Positions 5,953 to 14,689 of a stretch of DNA of 15,135 bases are shown one piece after another; the stretch's first letter is position 1, and every line of letters starts with the position of its first letter. The DNA comes from Lactobacillus sp. UBA5804. Its GTDB lineage: Bacteria > Bacillota > Bacilli > Lactobacillales > Lactobacillaceae. The stretch spans positions 1 through 15,135 of the forward strand of contig DIDI01000021.1 in the NCBI GenBank assembly GCA_002418055.1. The letters run 5' to 3'. Below the pieces are notes generated by a model that made no database searches, was not told where the DNA came from, and saw only the letters and a list, made by a program, of their open reading frames with translations. Both the position numbers and the translations under genes were made by a program.

Positions 5953-6849
5953 ATGATGGGAAAAAGAAGCGCATTTTTAACAGGATTAACAGTTATTGCA
6001 GCAGCAGTTACGTTAACGGCTTGCGGCGGTCAATCGGGATCTAAAACGGCTACCAGTGGTAAAGCACTAAGCGGTAAGGTAACGGCGGTTGGCTCAACGG
6101 CTTTGCAACCTTTGGTTGAACAAGCTGCGAAAGACTTCCAAGCCAAAAATCCTAATGTTACCGTCAATGTGCAAGGCGGTGGTTCTGGAACTGGTTTAAG
6201 TCAAGTTGCGCAAGGCGCAGTTGATATTGGTAACTCGGATATCTTTGCAGAATCTAAGCCAGGGGTTGCAACAGATAAGATTACCGAACATAAAGTGGCA
6301 GTGATTGGTTTTGCTCCAGTAGTAAATCCGGATACTAAGGTTAAAAAACTTACTATGGTCCAATTGCAGAACATCTTTGCCGGCAAGGTGACCAACTGGA
6401 AACAAGTTGGGGGTAAAAATGAAAAGATTGTGCTTGTTAACCGGGCAACAGGGTCGGGGACACGTGCCACTTTTGACGACAATGTGATGAAGGGGAAGAA
6501 GAGTGTCAAGTCCCAAGAACAAGATTCAAGTGGTGCGGTACAAAAGATTGTTGGGAGCACTCCTGGTGCAATTAGCTACTTAGCCTTTTCTTACTTGACC
6601 AAGAATCTACAGGCGGTTGCGATTGACGGTGTGACGCCAACTACGGCTAATGTATTGAATAATAAGTGGAAAATTTGGTCATATGAGCATATGTACACCC
6701 AGAAGAAGGCTAATAAGGTTGCCACTGCCTTCATTAAATTTATGAATAGTGACCACGTTCAAGGCGAATTAGTAAAGAAATTGGGTTATATTAGTATCAA
6801 GGACATGCAAGTTGTCAAAGATGCCAAAGGCAATGTTACCAACAAATAA
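5953..6849 (+). CDS. pstS: Phosphate-binding lipoprotein of the Pst importer
   Basis: A 298-residue protein that captures phosphate at the outer face of the membrane and delivers it to PstC/PstA. It starts MMGKRSAFLTGLTVIAAA with lipobox LTAC, giving lipidation at C24. It has the PstS signatures VGSTALQPLVE, GGGSGTGLSQV and GAVDIGNSDIF, and later NRATGSGTRATF, which together line the phosphate pocket. GAGG at 5941-5944 lies 8 nt before the ATG; a second ATG follows at once, so the start may be one codon later. It is first in the operon and directly behind the Pho box. pstC follows 9 nt after its stop. Confidence 0.95.
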   Translation: MMGKRSAFLTGLTVIAAAVTLTACGGQSGSKTATSGKALSGKVTAVGSTALQPLVEQAAKDFQAKNPNVTVNVQGGGSGTGLSQVAQGAVDIGNSDIFAESKPGVATDKITEHKVAVIGFAPVVNPDTKVKKLTMVQLQNIFAGKVTNWKQVGGKNEKIVLVNRATGSGTRATFDDNVMKGKKSVKSQEQDSSGAVQKIVGSTPGAISYLAFSYLTKNLQAVAIDGVTPTTANVLNNKWKIWSYEHMYTQKKANKVATAFIKFMNSDHVQGELVKKLGYISIKDMQVVKDAKGNVTNK

Positions 6850-6858
6850 GGAATTGCA

Positions 6859-7776
6859 ATGAATAAACAACTATTCAATAGCTCCAAGGAGATTAGACAA
6901 GACAAGCTAGGTAGACTGCTTGTCTATTCTGCGTTAACGGTTGTATTAGTACTAGCTTGTGCCATGCTATATTTTATTTTTAGCAAAGGGATTGCAACTT
7001 TTACTCAGGATCATATCAACTTTTGGGACTTTTTAACTCGCTCCAATTGGAATACCGATAATTTACAAAAACCGGATTTAGGTGCTTGGGCGCTGATGGT
7101 GACTTCTGCCGAAACCACCTTGCTCGCAGTGCTTGTGACGACTCCTTTGGCACTGGTTATCGCTATCTATATCGTGGTGATGAGTCCTAAAATTGGGGGG
7201 CGGATTGTGCAACCCTTAACTGAACTGCTTTTAGGCATCCCTTCAGTTGTTTATGGGTTTGTCGGGCTAACAGTGCTGATTCCAGTTTTACGCCGCTGGG
7301 CCGGTGGTACGGGGTTTGGGGTGCTAGCAGCAGCGTTAGTGCTCGCGCTGATGATTTTGCCCACTATTACCTCCTTGGCGGTTGAAGCCCTAAATGGCGT
7401 GCCCCAATCATATCAAACTTTTGCTTATTCCTTAGGCTGCACCAAGTGGCAAGTCATTGTCCATGTGTTACTTAAAATTAGTGCTCCTAATTTATTAGTT
7501 GCCGTAATTTTTGGCGTCGCGCGTGCGTTTGGAGAGGCTTTAGCCGTTCAAATGGTTATTGGGAATACTGTCCAATTACCGCTTGGACTCTTCACCCCAG
7601 CTGCGACCTTGACCAGTAAATTAACCACTGATATGGGGAACACGATTGATGGCACCCTTGCTAGCAATGCCCTGTGGTCACTGGCACTACTGTTACTAGT
7701 GATGTCACTGATCTTTAACTTATTAGCTAAACTTGTCCTTAGAAGGAGTCAGAGCCGTGAATCGATATCGCGTTAA
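6859..7776 (+). CDS. pstC: Phosphate ABC importer permease PstC
   Basis: A 305-residue inner-membrane permease forming the phosphate channel with PstA. Hydrophobic segments lie near 20-43, 85-109, 117-143, 153-175, 205-223 and 270-293. The EAA-type coupling loop EALNGVPQSYQTFAYSLGCT (176-195), which contacts the ATPase, is present, as are LLLGIPSVVYGFVG and ARAFGEALAV typical of PstC. AAGGA at 6848-6852 overlaps the pstS stop and lies 6 nt before ATG. The last 20 nt overlap pstA, consistent with coupled translation. Confidence 0.94.
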   Translation: MNKQLFNSSKEIRQDKLGRLLVYSALTVVLVLACAMLYFIFSKGIATFTQDHINFWDFLTRSNWNTDNLQKPDLGAWALMVTSAETTLLAVLVTTPLALVIAIYIVVMSPKIGGRIVQPLTELLLGIPSVVYGFVGLTVLIPVLRRWAGGTGFGVLAAALVLALMILPTITSLAVEALNGVPQSYQTFAYSLGCTKWQVIVHVLLKISAPNLLVAVIFGVARAFGEALAVQMVIGNTVQLPLGLFTPAATLTSKLTTDMGNTIDGTLASNALWSLALLLLVMSLIFNLLAKLVLRRSQSRESISR

Positions 7777-8632
7777 TCAAATTATGACCGGCGTTCTCAA
7801 CGGCGTGACCTTTCTGGTCGTGCTGTTTATTGCTAGCTTTATCTTATATTTACTTGCTTCTGGCATGACCGCCGTTAATTGGCACTTTTTGACAACATCC
7901 AGTGAAGTCGGGCTAGGTATTCGAGATCAGCTCTTCAACTCACTCTACTTATTATTGTTAACCCAGCTTATTTCATTGCCAATTGCCTTAGGGGCCGCAA
8001 TGGCATTAACACTTTATGCCGATAGCCGTAGCAAACTCGCTAGCTTTGCCCAAGGGTTGATTCAGATTTTGAGTTCGCTGCCTTCAATTATCGTTGGATT
8101 ATTTGGCTTTCTGATTTTAGTTTTGAAGTTTAACCTCGGTTTTTCAATTATTTCGGGAGCACTGGCCTTAACTTTCTTCAATCTACCGATTTTAACTCAG
8201 AGTATTGCGGTCTCACTGCAAGGGGTGCCAGACGAGGTGATGCAAAGTGGCCTGGCGCTAGGAATTTCCAAATGGCATACTATTACTAAAGTGATTTTAC
8301 CAGAAGCTATGCCAGGTATCTGGTCCGGAATTGTGATCAGTGCGGGGCGAGTCTTTGGCGAAGCTGCGACATTAATTTATACTGCTGGTCAAAGCGCTCC
8401 GACACTTGATTACACTAACTGGAATCCGTTTAATCCAGCCAGTCCATTGAATATTTTTCGGCCGGCAGAAACATTGGCCGTTCATATTTGGAAAGTCAAT
8501 ACTGAGAGTCTAGGTCAAGATGCGGCGACGGTTTCGCGTGGTACGATTGTGATTCTGATTTTGGTCGTGTTACTGTTTAACTTGGTAGCCCGGTACTTTT
8601 CAACGACAATGCGTAAGAAAGTGGGGCGCTAG
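7757..8632 (+). CDS. pstA: Phosphate ABC importer permease PstA
   Basis: The second permease of the importer, 291 residues. I start it at GTG 7757 because AGAAGGAG (7741-7748) lies 8 nt upstream; a TTG at 7733 would add eight residues but lacks such a site. It has about six membrane segments, with SLPSIIVGLFGFLIL typical of PstA, and an EAA loop with VPDEVMQSGLALGISKW (157-173). GRVFGEAATLIYTAG (197-211) matches the PstA family. It overlaps pstC by 20 nt and ends one base before the first pstB. Confidence 0.93.
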   Translation: MNRYRVNQIMTGVLNGVTFLVVLFIASFILYLLASGMTAVNWHFLTTSSEVGLGIRDQLFNSLYLLLLTQLISLPIALGAAMALTLYADSRSKLASFAQGLIQILSSLPSIIVGLFGFLILVLKFNLGFSIISGALALTFFNLPILTQSIAVSLQGVPDEVMQSGLALGISKWHTITKVILPEAMPGIWSGIVISAGRVFGEAATLIYTAGQSAPTLDYTNWNPFNPASPLNIFRPAETLAVHIWKVNTESLGQDAATVSRGTIVILILVVLLFNLVARYFSTTMRKKVGR

Positions 8633-8633
8633 C

Positions 8634-9413
8634 ATGGATACTTACTTAAATTTACCCGCAGCGACTGATAGCGATATCGTTGCTAAAAACGTTAATATCT
8701 ATTATGGCAAGCAGCAAGCAATTACTAATTGTAGCGCTAATTTTCCGCGGCACCAGATCACGGCTTTAATCGGGCCATCTGGATCTGGCAAATCTACCTT
8801 TTTGCGGAGTATTAATCGGATGAACGATGGGATTGCGCGGGTTGAAGGGGAGTTATTATACCAAGGGCAGAATCTGTTAGATTCTCGAGTGAATGTGTAT
8901 AACTTACGCCATCAAATCGGGATGTTGTTTCAAAAGCCCATGCCCTTTGCCAAATCAATATATGAGAACTTAGCGTTACCCTTACATGAAGCGGGTAATC
9001 ACAATCAAGCTGACATTGCCAAACGGATTGATCACGTCTTGAAAATGGTTGATTTACAACATGAAATTGGGACGGACCTGAACCAGAGTGCCCTGCAGTT
9101 ATCAGGCGGGCAGCAGCAACGCCTGTGTTTGGCACGAACGTTGTTACTTGAGCCAAAGGTCTTGTTACTGGATGAGCCAGCGAGTGCCTTAGATCCCATT
9201 TCAACGGCTAAGATTGAAACGAATTTGTTGAGTTTAAAAGCTCACTGTACGATTATTATTGTGACGCACAATTTGGAACAAGCTTCGCGGATTAGCGATT
9301 ACACGGCCTTTTTCTACCAAGGACAACTAGCCGAGTTTGACCGTACCAAGAAGGTGTTTTTGAATCCAACGCTTGCAATGACAGAGCGCTATGTCTCGGG
9401 AGATTTTGGCTAA
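8634..9413 (+). CDS. pstB: Phosphate ABC importer ATPase PstB, first copy
   Basis: A 259-residue cytoplasmic ATPase that powers phosphate import. Walker A GPSGSGKS (47-54), Q-loop Gln 100, signature LSGGQ (156-160), Walker B VLLLDE (176-181), SALDP after it, and switch His 212 in IVTHN are all present. NIYYGKQQAI at the front and FLRSINRMND after Walker A are PstB hallmarks. It has DEPASALDP where most PstB proteins have DEPTSALDP. It starts one base after the pstA stop and its own stop shares a base with the next ATG (TAATG), so the tandem pair is tightly coupled. Confidence 0.94.
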   Translation: MDTYLNLPAATDSDIVAKNVNIYYGKQQAITNCSANFPRHQITALIGPSGSGKSTFLRSINRMNDGIARVEGELLYQGQNLLDSRVNVYNLRHQIGMLFQKPMPFAKSIYENLALPLHEAGNHNQADIAKRIDHVLKMVDLQHEIGTDLNQSALQLSGGQQQRLCLARTLLLEPKVLLLDEPASALDPISTAKIETNLLSLKAHCTIIIVTHNLEQASRISDYTAFFYQGQLAEFDRTKKVFLNPTLAMTERYVSGDFG

Positions 9414-10183
9414 TGACAAATAAACAGCAACAGACGGAAATTACCACACGGCATGTGAATGTTTATTATGGGGCTAAGCAAGCGTTGTTTGATATTAATC
9501 TCACGTTTCCTAAGCATCAGTTAACCGCCCTCATCGGGCCATCTGGCTGTGGTAAATCAACTTTTTTACGTTGCCTCAATCGTGGGAACGATCTGCTTAG
9601 TCATACCCGGGTAAGCGGCGAGTTTCAGTTTGCCGGGCGCGACATCTATGATAAAGCTGTGAACGTTATGCAACTCCGCAGCCAGGTCGGGATGGTTTAT
9701 CAACAGCCAACGCCGTTTCCTTTTTCTATTTTCGACAATGTAAGCTTTAGTCAGCGGATGAGCGGCGAAAAGAATCCCCAGAAATTAGCGGCCATTGTGG
9801 AAAAAAGTTTACGCCAAGCGGCGATTTGGGATGAAGTCAAAGATCATTTACAGCAATCGGCTTTGGCCTTGTCAGGTGGTCAGCAGCAACGTGTTTGTCT
9901 GGCTAGTGTGCTGGCAGCGAATCCAAAAGTGATTTTACTGGATGAGCCAACGAGTGCGCTTGATCCAGTGGCGACTGGCAAGGTGGAAGCGACCTTGCAG
10001 CAGCTTAAAGCCAATTATACGATTATTATGGTGACACATAACATGCAGCAAGCCAGTCGTATCTCTGACCAAGTGGCCTTTTTCTTAGATGGTAAGTTGA
10101 TTGAATTCAATGCGACCAAGAAGATGTTTTTACATCCAAAAGAACAAATGACGAGTGATTATTTAAACGGAAAGTTTGGTTAA
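9413..10183 (+). CDS. pstB: Phosphate ABC importer ATPase PstB, second copy
   Basis: A 256-residue paralogue of the preceding ATPase, complete with Walker A GPSGCGKS (42-49), signature LSGGQ (153-157), Walker B VILLDE (173-178), DEPTSALDP and switch His 209 in MVTHN. It has NVYYGAKQAL and FLRCLNRGNDL like other PstB proteins. The two copies clearly differ throughout, so they are old paralogues rather than a recent duplication. Tandem pstB genes are common in Firmicutes. Either can in principle pair with PstC/PstA, and whether they work at different phosphate levels is unknown. Confidence 0.94.
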   Translation: MTNKQQQTEITTRHVNVYYGAKQALFDINLTFPKHQLTALIGPSGCGKSTFLRCLNRGNDLLSHTRVSGEFQFAGRDIYDKAVNVMQLRSQVGMVYQQPTPFPFSIFDNVSFSQRMSGEKNPQKLAAIVEKSLRQAAIWDEVKDHLQQSALALSGGQQQRVCLASVLAANPKVILLDEPTSALDPVATGKVEATLQQLKANYTIIMVTHNMQQASRISDQVAFFLDGKLIEFNATKKMFLHPKEQMTSDYLNGKFG

Positions 10184-10188
10184 AAGTC

Positions 10189-10857
10189 ATGGCAAAGCAG
10201 TTTGAAGTGGAACTGGAAAAATTACATCAGCACTTGATGGACATGGGGATTAATGTCAGTGAGCAATTGTATCAAGCAACCAAGTCATTTATTGAACATG
10301 ACAAGATTCTGGCTGAAACGGTCATTAAGCAGGATGATGGCATTAACCAGAGCGAAATTGACCTTGAAAAACAAGCGCTCGCGATGATGGCATTAGAGCA
10401 ACCAGTAGCTAGCAGCTTTCGCGAGATTATCTCAATTTTGAAAGCCAGTTATGACTTAGAACGAATTGGCGATCAAGCAGTTGGGATTGCACGTGAAACC
10501 ATCCATATTAAAGGCAATCAACGTGTCCCTGAAATTGAAACCATGATTGCTAAAATGACAGGAGATGTCCGTAAGATGCTTGAAGAAGCACTGGATGCCT
10601 ACTTTAAAGCTGACGCGGCCGCTGCCCGCAAGATTGCAACTTTTGATGATACCATTGATCAAGATTATCACCAGATTCGTCAAGCCATTAGCGGGTTAAC
10701 CGATGAGGCTGTCATTCCAGCCAGCACGAGTTATTTACTGGTCACCCGTTTCTTAGAGCGCAGCGGCGATCACGTGGTCAGCATTACGGAGTGGGTAATT
10801 TACAGTCAAACTGGCCATATTGTTGAACTCAATGGGGATTATAACAAGCGGCATTAA
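10189..10857 (+). CDS. phoU: Phosphate signalling protein PhoU
   Basis: A 222-residue, all-helical cytoplasmic protein made of two similar three-helix bundles. The paired metal-binding motifs are visible: LERIGD (90-95) in the first half and LERSGD (189-194) in the second. PhoU restrains Pst uptake and keeps the PhoR/PhoP system off when phosphate is plentiful. It lies 5 nt after the second pstB and lacks a strong ribosome site, so coupled translation is likely. Length and motifs are normal for the family. Confidence 0.94.
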   Translation: MAKQFEVELEKLHQHLMDMGINVSEQLYQATKSFIEHDKILAETVIKQDDGINQSEIDLEKQALAMMALEQPVASSFREIISILKASYDLERIGDQAVGIARETIHIKGNQRVPEIETMIAKMTGDVRKMLEEALDAYFKADAAAARKIATFDDTIDQDYHQIRQAISGLTDEAVIPASTSYLLVTRFLERSGDHVVSITEWVIYSQTGHIVELNGDYNKRH

Positions 10858-10893
10858 GTTACGGTAGTGTGTGAGTAGATGGTGTGATGGCAG

Positions 10894-11643
10894 ATGACAG
10901 ATAAGATTTTAGCTTTTACTAAGCGCTTAGATCTCTTCTTACTTCTAAATGAAAAGTTAGCCAAGCAGGGGTTTACTGTCATGAACGTGGCAGATAGCGA
11001 TGGGTTATTCAGTTCGCTGAATCAGCATCAGGCTGACGTGGTGGTCATTGATAGTGAAGTGCAGCGCCATCTGAGTGATTTGTTGGCGGATATGCGTGCG
11101 GTCTTTATGGGACCTATCATGGTTGTTAGTCAGCAAGCAAATCATGATGAGTTGCTGGCATATTTCAAATTGCAAGTTGATGATTATCTCGTATCACCGG
11201 TGGATGCTGCCGAACTCGCCTTGCGACTAAAGCAGCGGCTGTGGGCTTATCGCCAAGGACGACCTAAAGCAGCACTTACTGATACACCGCAAGCGGGATC
11301 ACGACCACAGACAATTAAACTGCTTGATCATGGTCTGGTGGTTGACTTAACGCATTTTCGGGTCTTGCGGGCTGGCAATGATTTAGGGCTAACCCCCAAG
11401 GAATTTAAGCTGTTTGTATACCTTATTAAACATCCTGGCCAAGTCCTGTCGCGTGATCAGATTTTAGATCGCATCTGGGGTTATGATGACGCTGATTTTA
11501 CGTTTACCCGGATTGTGGATATGCATATTAGTCATTTGCGCGATAAAATTGAAGTCGATCCCCGTCATCCAGCCCTGATTAAAACGGTCCGCGGTTTTGG
11601 GTATGTTTGCGAACTACCCGAAAAATTGGATTATCAAACGTAA
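10894..11643 (+). CDS. OmpR-type response regulator with degenerate receiver domain
   Basis: A 249-residue DNA-binding protein at the end of the pst operon, 36 nt after phoU. The C-terminal winged helix (about 140-243) is canonical, with LTPKEFKLF, LSRDQILDRIWG, DMHISHLRDKIE and TVRGFGYV. The receiver half (about 3-116) is not. The acidic pair that binds magnesium is replaced by T9-K10, the conserved Thr by S79, and the conserved Lys before Pro by S101 (DDYLVSP). Only D53, in VVVID, remains of the phosphorylation site. No histidine kinase is adjacent: the next gene is on the other strand. No good ribosome site precedes the ATG, suggesting weak translation. It may act without phosphorylation or bind another signal. 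Its target is unknown; pst itself is an obvious candidate. Confidence 0.85.
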   Translation: MTDKILAFTKRLDLFLLLNEKLAKQGFTVMNVADSDGLFSSLNQHQADVVVIDSEVQRHLSDLLADMRAVFMGPIMVVSQQANHDELLAYFKLQVDDYLVSPVDAAELALRLKQRLWAYRQGRPKAALTDTPQAGSRPQTIKLLDHGLVVDLTHFRVLRAGNDLGLTPKEFKLFVYLIKHPGQVLSRDQILDRIWGYDDADFTFTRIVDMHISHLRDKIEVDPRHPALIKTVRGFGYVCELPEKLDYQT

Positions 11644-11654
11644 CTGAACACATC

Positions 11655-11694
11655 AAAAAAAAGCTTGCTAGTTAAACACTAGTCAGGCTTTTTT
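11655..11694. terminator. Bidirectional terminator between the regulator and the aminotransferase
   Basis: AAAAAAGCTTGCTAGT pairs with ACTAGTCAGGCTTTTTT with one bulge. It has six or more T after the stem on both strands and so serves the pst operon and the convergent aminotransferase gene. Confidence 0.8.
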
Positions 11695-11697
11695 ACT

Positions 11698-12879
11698 TTA
11701 AACGAGTTCCGTTAACATTTTACCCAGGCGTTTAATTCCCCGGGTAATTTCAGCTGGACTACAGCCGACGAAGCTGAGGCGCATACCATTGTTATGAACC
11801 GGAATAGCGAATTCACAGCAAGCGGGGACATATGCAATATGATTCTGTGGCACGGCGACGTCAGCCAATAACGCCCCGGCATCAATTCCAACTGGTAAAG
11901 TGGCCCAGATAAAGAAGCCACCGGCTGGTTTAGTATAAGTGACATTCTTAGGAAAGTAATGTTCAATGGCGGTTAGCATCGTATCTCGTTTTTCCCGATA
12001 AACGGTGCGCAGTTTTGCAATATGTGCATCAATATCCTGATGACTGAGAAATTGGTTAATGGCACGTAAGCTAATCTGTGGTGATTGGAGGTCGGAAGCG
12101 CCCTTAAGACTAATCAAGGTTTTCAGATAACGCTGATCTGCAACTAGCCAACCAGTTCGCAAGGCTGGTGAGAGAATTTTAGAAAAACTAGAAACATAGA
12201 TAACTTGGCCAGCCTGGTCGAAATGTTTAATCGTTGGTGGCACACTGCCGTTGTAACTCAAATCGCGATAAGGGCTATCTTCTAGCACGACCACTTGGTA
12301 TTTAGCAGCTAATTCGGCCACGCGTTGGCGTCGAATGGCACTCAGCGTTGTGCCTGTTGGATTTTGAAAGTCAGGAACAGTATAAATCAGCTTAATCTCT
12401 GGATGCTTGGCCAGTAATGCTGCTAGTTGATCCACATCCATTCCAGCCTCATCCATTGACACTTCATAGTAATGGGGCTGGTAACGATTAAAGACGTCAA
12501 GGGCACCTAGGTAAGTTGGGGCTTCAATAACGACCCCAGCACCAGGTGTTAATAGCATCTGTGCAATCAAACTAATGGCTTGTTGTCCGCCTTGCGTCAA
12601 CATGATATCAGCAGCAGTAGCAGCGACTTGACAGTGGCTACGCATCCGGTCAGCTAGACGCTCACGTAAATCTAAGTCACCTTGCGCGGTATGGTATTGG
12701 AAAATTGCTGTTCCATCTTCGTTAATCGCATCAAGGTAAGCTTGCTTTAAAGCAGCTTCAGGGAAAAGCTTAGGATCAGGAAAGCCTCCGGCAAATGAAA
12801 TCATCTCGGGATCGTTCCCATAGCTTAAAATATCATCTAAATTGATTTTTTCGGGTTGCTTGGTTTGCATTACTGTCAT
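11698..12879 (-). CDS. PLP-dependent aminotransferase, class I/II (2-aminoadipate/aromatic type)
   Basis: A 393-residue cytoplasmic enzyme expected to move an amino group between an amino acid and a 2-oxo acid. It shows the fold-type I landmarks in order: FAGGFPDPKLFP (29-40), TQGGQQAI (95-102), NPTG (173-176), Asp 201 and Tyr 204 of the cofactor pocket (LEDSPYRDLSY), the PLP lysine K234 in SSFSK, R241, and R367 in NGMRLSF for the substrate carboxylate. The opening resembles the LysN/Aro8-like group and the enzyme half of MocR regulators, but there is no DNA-binding domain. GAGGAG lies 7 nt before the ATG. A divergent LysR gene 120 bp away is its likely regulator. The exact substrate cannot be read from sequence; branched-chain, aromatic or 2-aminoadipate are candidates. 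Confidence 0.88.
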   Translation of the reverse strand: MTVMQTKQPEKINLDDILSYGNDPEMISFAGGFPDPKLFPEAALKQAYLDAINEDGTAIFQYHTAQGDLDLRERLADRMRSHCQVAATAADIMLTQGGQQAISLIAQMLLTPGAGVVIEAPTYLGALDVFNRYQPHYYEVSMDEAGMDVDQLAALLAKHPEIKLIYTVPDFQNPTGTTLSAIRRQRVAELAAKYQVVVLEDSPYRDLSYNGSVPPTIKHFDQAGQVIYVSSFSKILSPALRTGWLVADQRYLKTLISLKGASDLQSPQISLRAINQFLSHQDIDAHIAKLRTVYREKRDTMLTAIEHYFPKNVTYTKPAGGFFIWATLPVGIDAGALLADVAVPQNHIAYVPACCEFAIPVHNNGMRLSFVGCSPAEITRGIKRLGKMLTELV

Positions 12880-12999
12880 TGTGACTCCTCATGCCTTCGT
12901 TCTAATTGATATCGTAGTTATATGGTAAAATGAATTTGTACATAAGTAAAACTCAACATTTTCAGTTAAAGGTGAATATATTTCATGTAAGGGGCTACT
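12880..12999. promoter_or_regulatory. Divergent promoter region of aminotransferase and lysR
   Basis: This 120-bp gap holds both control regions. On the plus strand an extended -10, TGGTAAAAT with TG at 12923-12924 and TAAAAT at 12926-12931, may drive lysR, and TAAGGGG at 12988-12994 is its ribosome site. I see no clear -35 for either direction. LysR proteins normally bind within such a gap. Confidence 0.4.
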
Positions 13000-13896
13000 A
13001 TGATTCATTTTAGCTATCAAGTTTTTGCGACCGTCGTGTCACAAAAGACTTTTTATCAGGCAGCGCGGGTCTTACGAGTCACGCCTAGTGCCGTAAGTCA
13101 TTCAATTAATCAGCTGGAACAGGAACTAGGATTCCCGTTGTTTCGGCGTAATCGGGGCGGGGTAGAGTTAACCCATGATGGCCGTCAAATTTTGCCATAT
13201 GTGCAAGAGATTCTTAATATTGAGCGCACAATGCAGCAGCAAGCTGATAATATTCGTGGCTTAAACGCCGGCTTAGTTCGGATTGGGGCTTTTAGTAGTG
13301 TGTGCATTAATTGGTTACCCGAAATGATGCAGCGCTTTAAGCGTCGCTATCCCAAAGTTGAAGTGACGGTTTCGCAAGGTGACTTTAATGAAATTGCCCA
13401 AGCTGCGCGGATTGGGAGTATTGATATTGGCTTCACGGCAATGCCAGTCATGGAAAGGTTGCAGGTCTATCCGCTCATTAATGATCCAATCTATTGTGTG
13501 ACGTCGCAAGACTTCGTCCCTAAGCACCAGTCCTACATCACCAATGCTGATATTGCCGGGAAAAAATTCATTTTGCAACAGATTGACTATGATCGTGATA
13601 CAAAAAAAGTTTTGGACCACTATCAGGTTGCCCATCACTCACTAAACTTTTCAATTGATGACCAATCGATTATTTCCATGGTTGAATCACAACTTGGCAT
13701 GGGCATCTTACCGGAACTTGCCTTACAAAAGTTGACGGGGGATATCAATGTTTATCCCTTTGAAAACCCGTATGAGCGCCACATTGCTTTAGTTGGCAAC
13801 AAGACGCAGATGGCAGCCCCGGCAACAAAGGAAATGCTCCTGACGATTAAGGAATATCTGAACGACCGTTATGGTGAGCGTTGTCTGTGGCAATAG
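13000..13896 (+). CDS. LysR-type transcriptional regulator
   Basis: A 298-residue regulator of typical family length. The N-terminal winged helix-turn-helix is classical: FYQAARVLRVTPSAVSHSI (18-36), then QLEQELGFPLFRR and LTHDGRQILP. A linker helix leads into a two-lobed effector domain (about 90-290) with VRIGAFSSV, IGSIDIGFTAMP and MVESQLGMGILPELAL. It is divergent from the aminotransferase gene, the usual layout for a LysR protein and its target, and convergent with lrgB, from which a terminator separates it. LysR proteins such as CidR also control CidA/LrgA-type operons in other Firmicutes, so lrgAB is an alternative target. The effector is unknown. Confidence 0.92.
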   Translation: MIHFSYQVFATVVSQKTFYQAARVLRVTPSAVSHSINQLEQELGFPLFRRNRGGVELTHDGRQILPYVQEILNIERTMQQQADNIRGLNAGLVRIGAFSSVCINWLPEMMQRFKRRYPKVEVTVSQGDFNEIAQAARIGSIDIGFTAMPVMERLQVYPLINDPIYCVTSQDFVPKHQSYITNADIAGKKFILQQIDYDRDTKKVLDHYQVAHHSLNFSIDDQSIISMVESQLGMGILPELALQKLTGDINVYPFENPYERHIALVGNKTQMAAPATKEMLLTIKEYLNDRYGERCLWQ

Positions 13897-13904
13897 GAAG
13901 AGAT

Positions 13905-13937
13905 AAAAAAGAAGCATCGCAGGGATGCTTCTTTTTT
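13905..13937. terminator. Bidirectional terminator between lysR and lrgB
   Basis: Perfect 14-bp arms AAAAAAGAAGCATC and GATGCTTCTTTTTT flank a GCAGG loop. Both strands end in a six-T run, suiting the two convergent genes. Confidence 0.9.
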
Positions 13938-13963
13938 GATGAGTGAAGTTAAGTTGTCAAGGG

Positions 13964-14689
13964 TTATAAGACGATCCGGCTGAAGATTGGCACTACCAGG
14001 TCAATGACCACGCCGATGACCACAACCGCAATCGCAGCCATTGATCCTTGGACAGACCCTAGCTCTAAGGCGTAAGCTGAACCAATAGTGTGTCCAGAGG
14101 TCCCAAGGCCTAACCCTTCGCCAATCGGATCCTGGTTAAGGCGGAAAGTTTTAACGAGCCAGTCGCCTAAAGCATAGATAATGACGGCGTTTAAGATACA
14201 AGCCATTGCAGTGACGGCCGCATTTCCGCCAATTGAAGCTGAAATCGGTAATGCAATCGCCGTCGTAGCAGCTTGCGGTAACATTGATTCAATCGCAACT
14301 TTGCTCAGACCCATGAGTTTGGAGACGCCGACAATGGCACTTAAGGAAATGACTGATCCAACGATTAAGGCAGCCAAGACTTCAACCCAATATTTTTTAA
14401 CGATATCATTACGCTTATAGAGCGGAATGGCAAAAGCAATTGTGGCAGGACTTAAGAACCAGAAAATCAAATCACCGCCTGGCTTATAAGCGGTTTGGTA
14501 AAAGGCAGTAACACTTTTACCGAGGAAGCTGGCAATGATGACTAGTAGGGCTATCCCGAGGACCATGGCCACGAATAGTGGTTGAAATAAGAAGAACCCA
14601 TGAGATTTTTTAAATAGCCATTGCCCAATTAGAAAAACAATCACGGATAAGAAAATTCCGAAGAATGGGGTATTAAAGATGGCTGACAT
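13964..14689 (-). CDS. lrgB: LrgB/CidB-family membrane protein
   Basis: A 241-residue integral membrane protein with about seven hydrophobic segments. Family features include LSPATIAFAIPLYK (79-92), a loop rich in small residues with PQAATTAIALPISASIGG (138-155), and LGLGTSGHTIGSAYALELG (193-211). LrgB pairs with LrgA. The pair was first described as antiholin-like modulators of murein hydrolase activity and has since been linked to pyruvate and other small-molecule transport. Its ATG lies 17 nt inside the end of lrgA, with AGGGAAG upstream, so the two are co-translated. The family often has LGPATVALAIPL where this protein has LSPATIAFAIPL. Confidence 0.9.
   Translation of the reverse strand: MSAIFNTPFFGIFLSVIVFLIGQWLFKKSHGFFLFQPLFVAMVLGIALLVIIASFLGKSVTAFYQTAYKPGGDLIFWFLSPATIAFAIPLYKRNDIVKKYWVEVLAALIVGSVISLSAIVGVSKLMGLSKVAIESMLPQAATTAIALPISASIGGNAAVTAMACILNAVIIYALGDWLVKTFRLNQDPIGEGLGLGTSGHTIGSAYALELGSVQGSMAAIAVVVIGVVIDLVVPIFSRIVL

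Noticed and set aside
6196..6560. Two overlapping minus-strand frames inside pstS
   Set aside because: They are opposite-strand shadows of a well-conserved gene.
7733..7756. TTG at 7733 as the pstA start
   Set aside because: GTG at 7757 has AGAAGGAG at a proper distance and gives a normal PstA N terminus; the extra eight codons cover that ribosome site.
8812..9204. 130-codon minus-strand frame inside the first pstB
   Set aside because: It lies fully antisense to PstB motifs and has no start signals.
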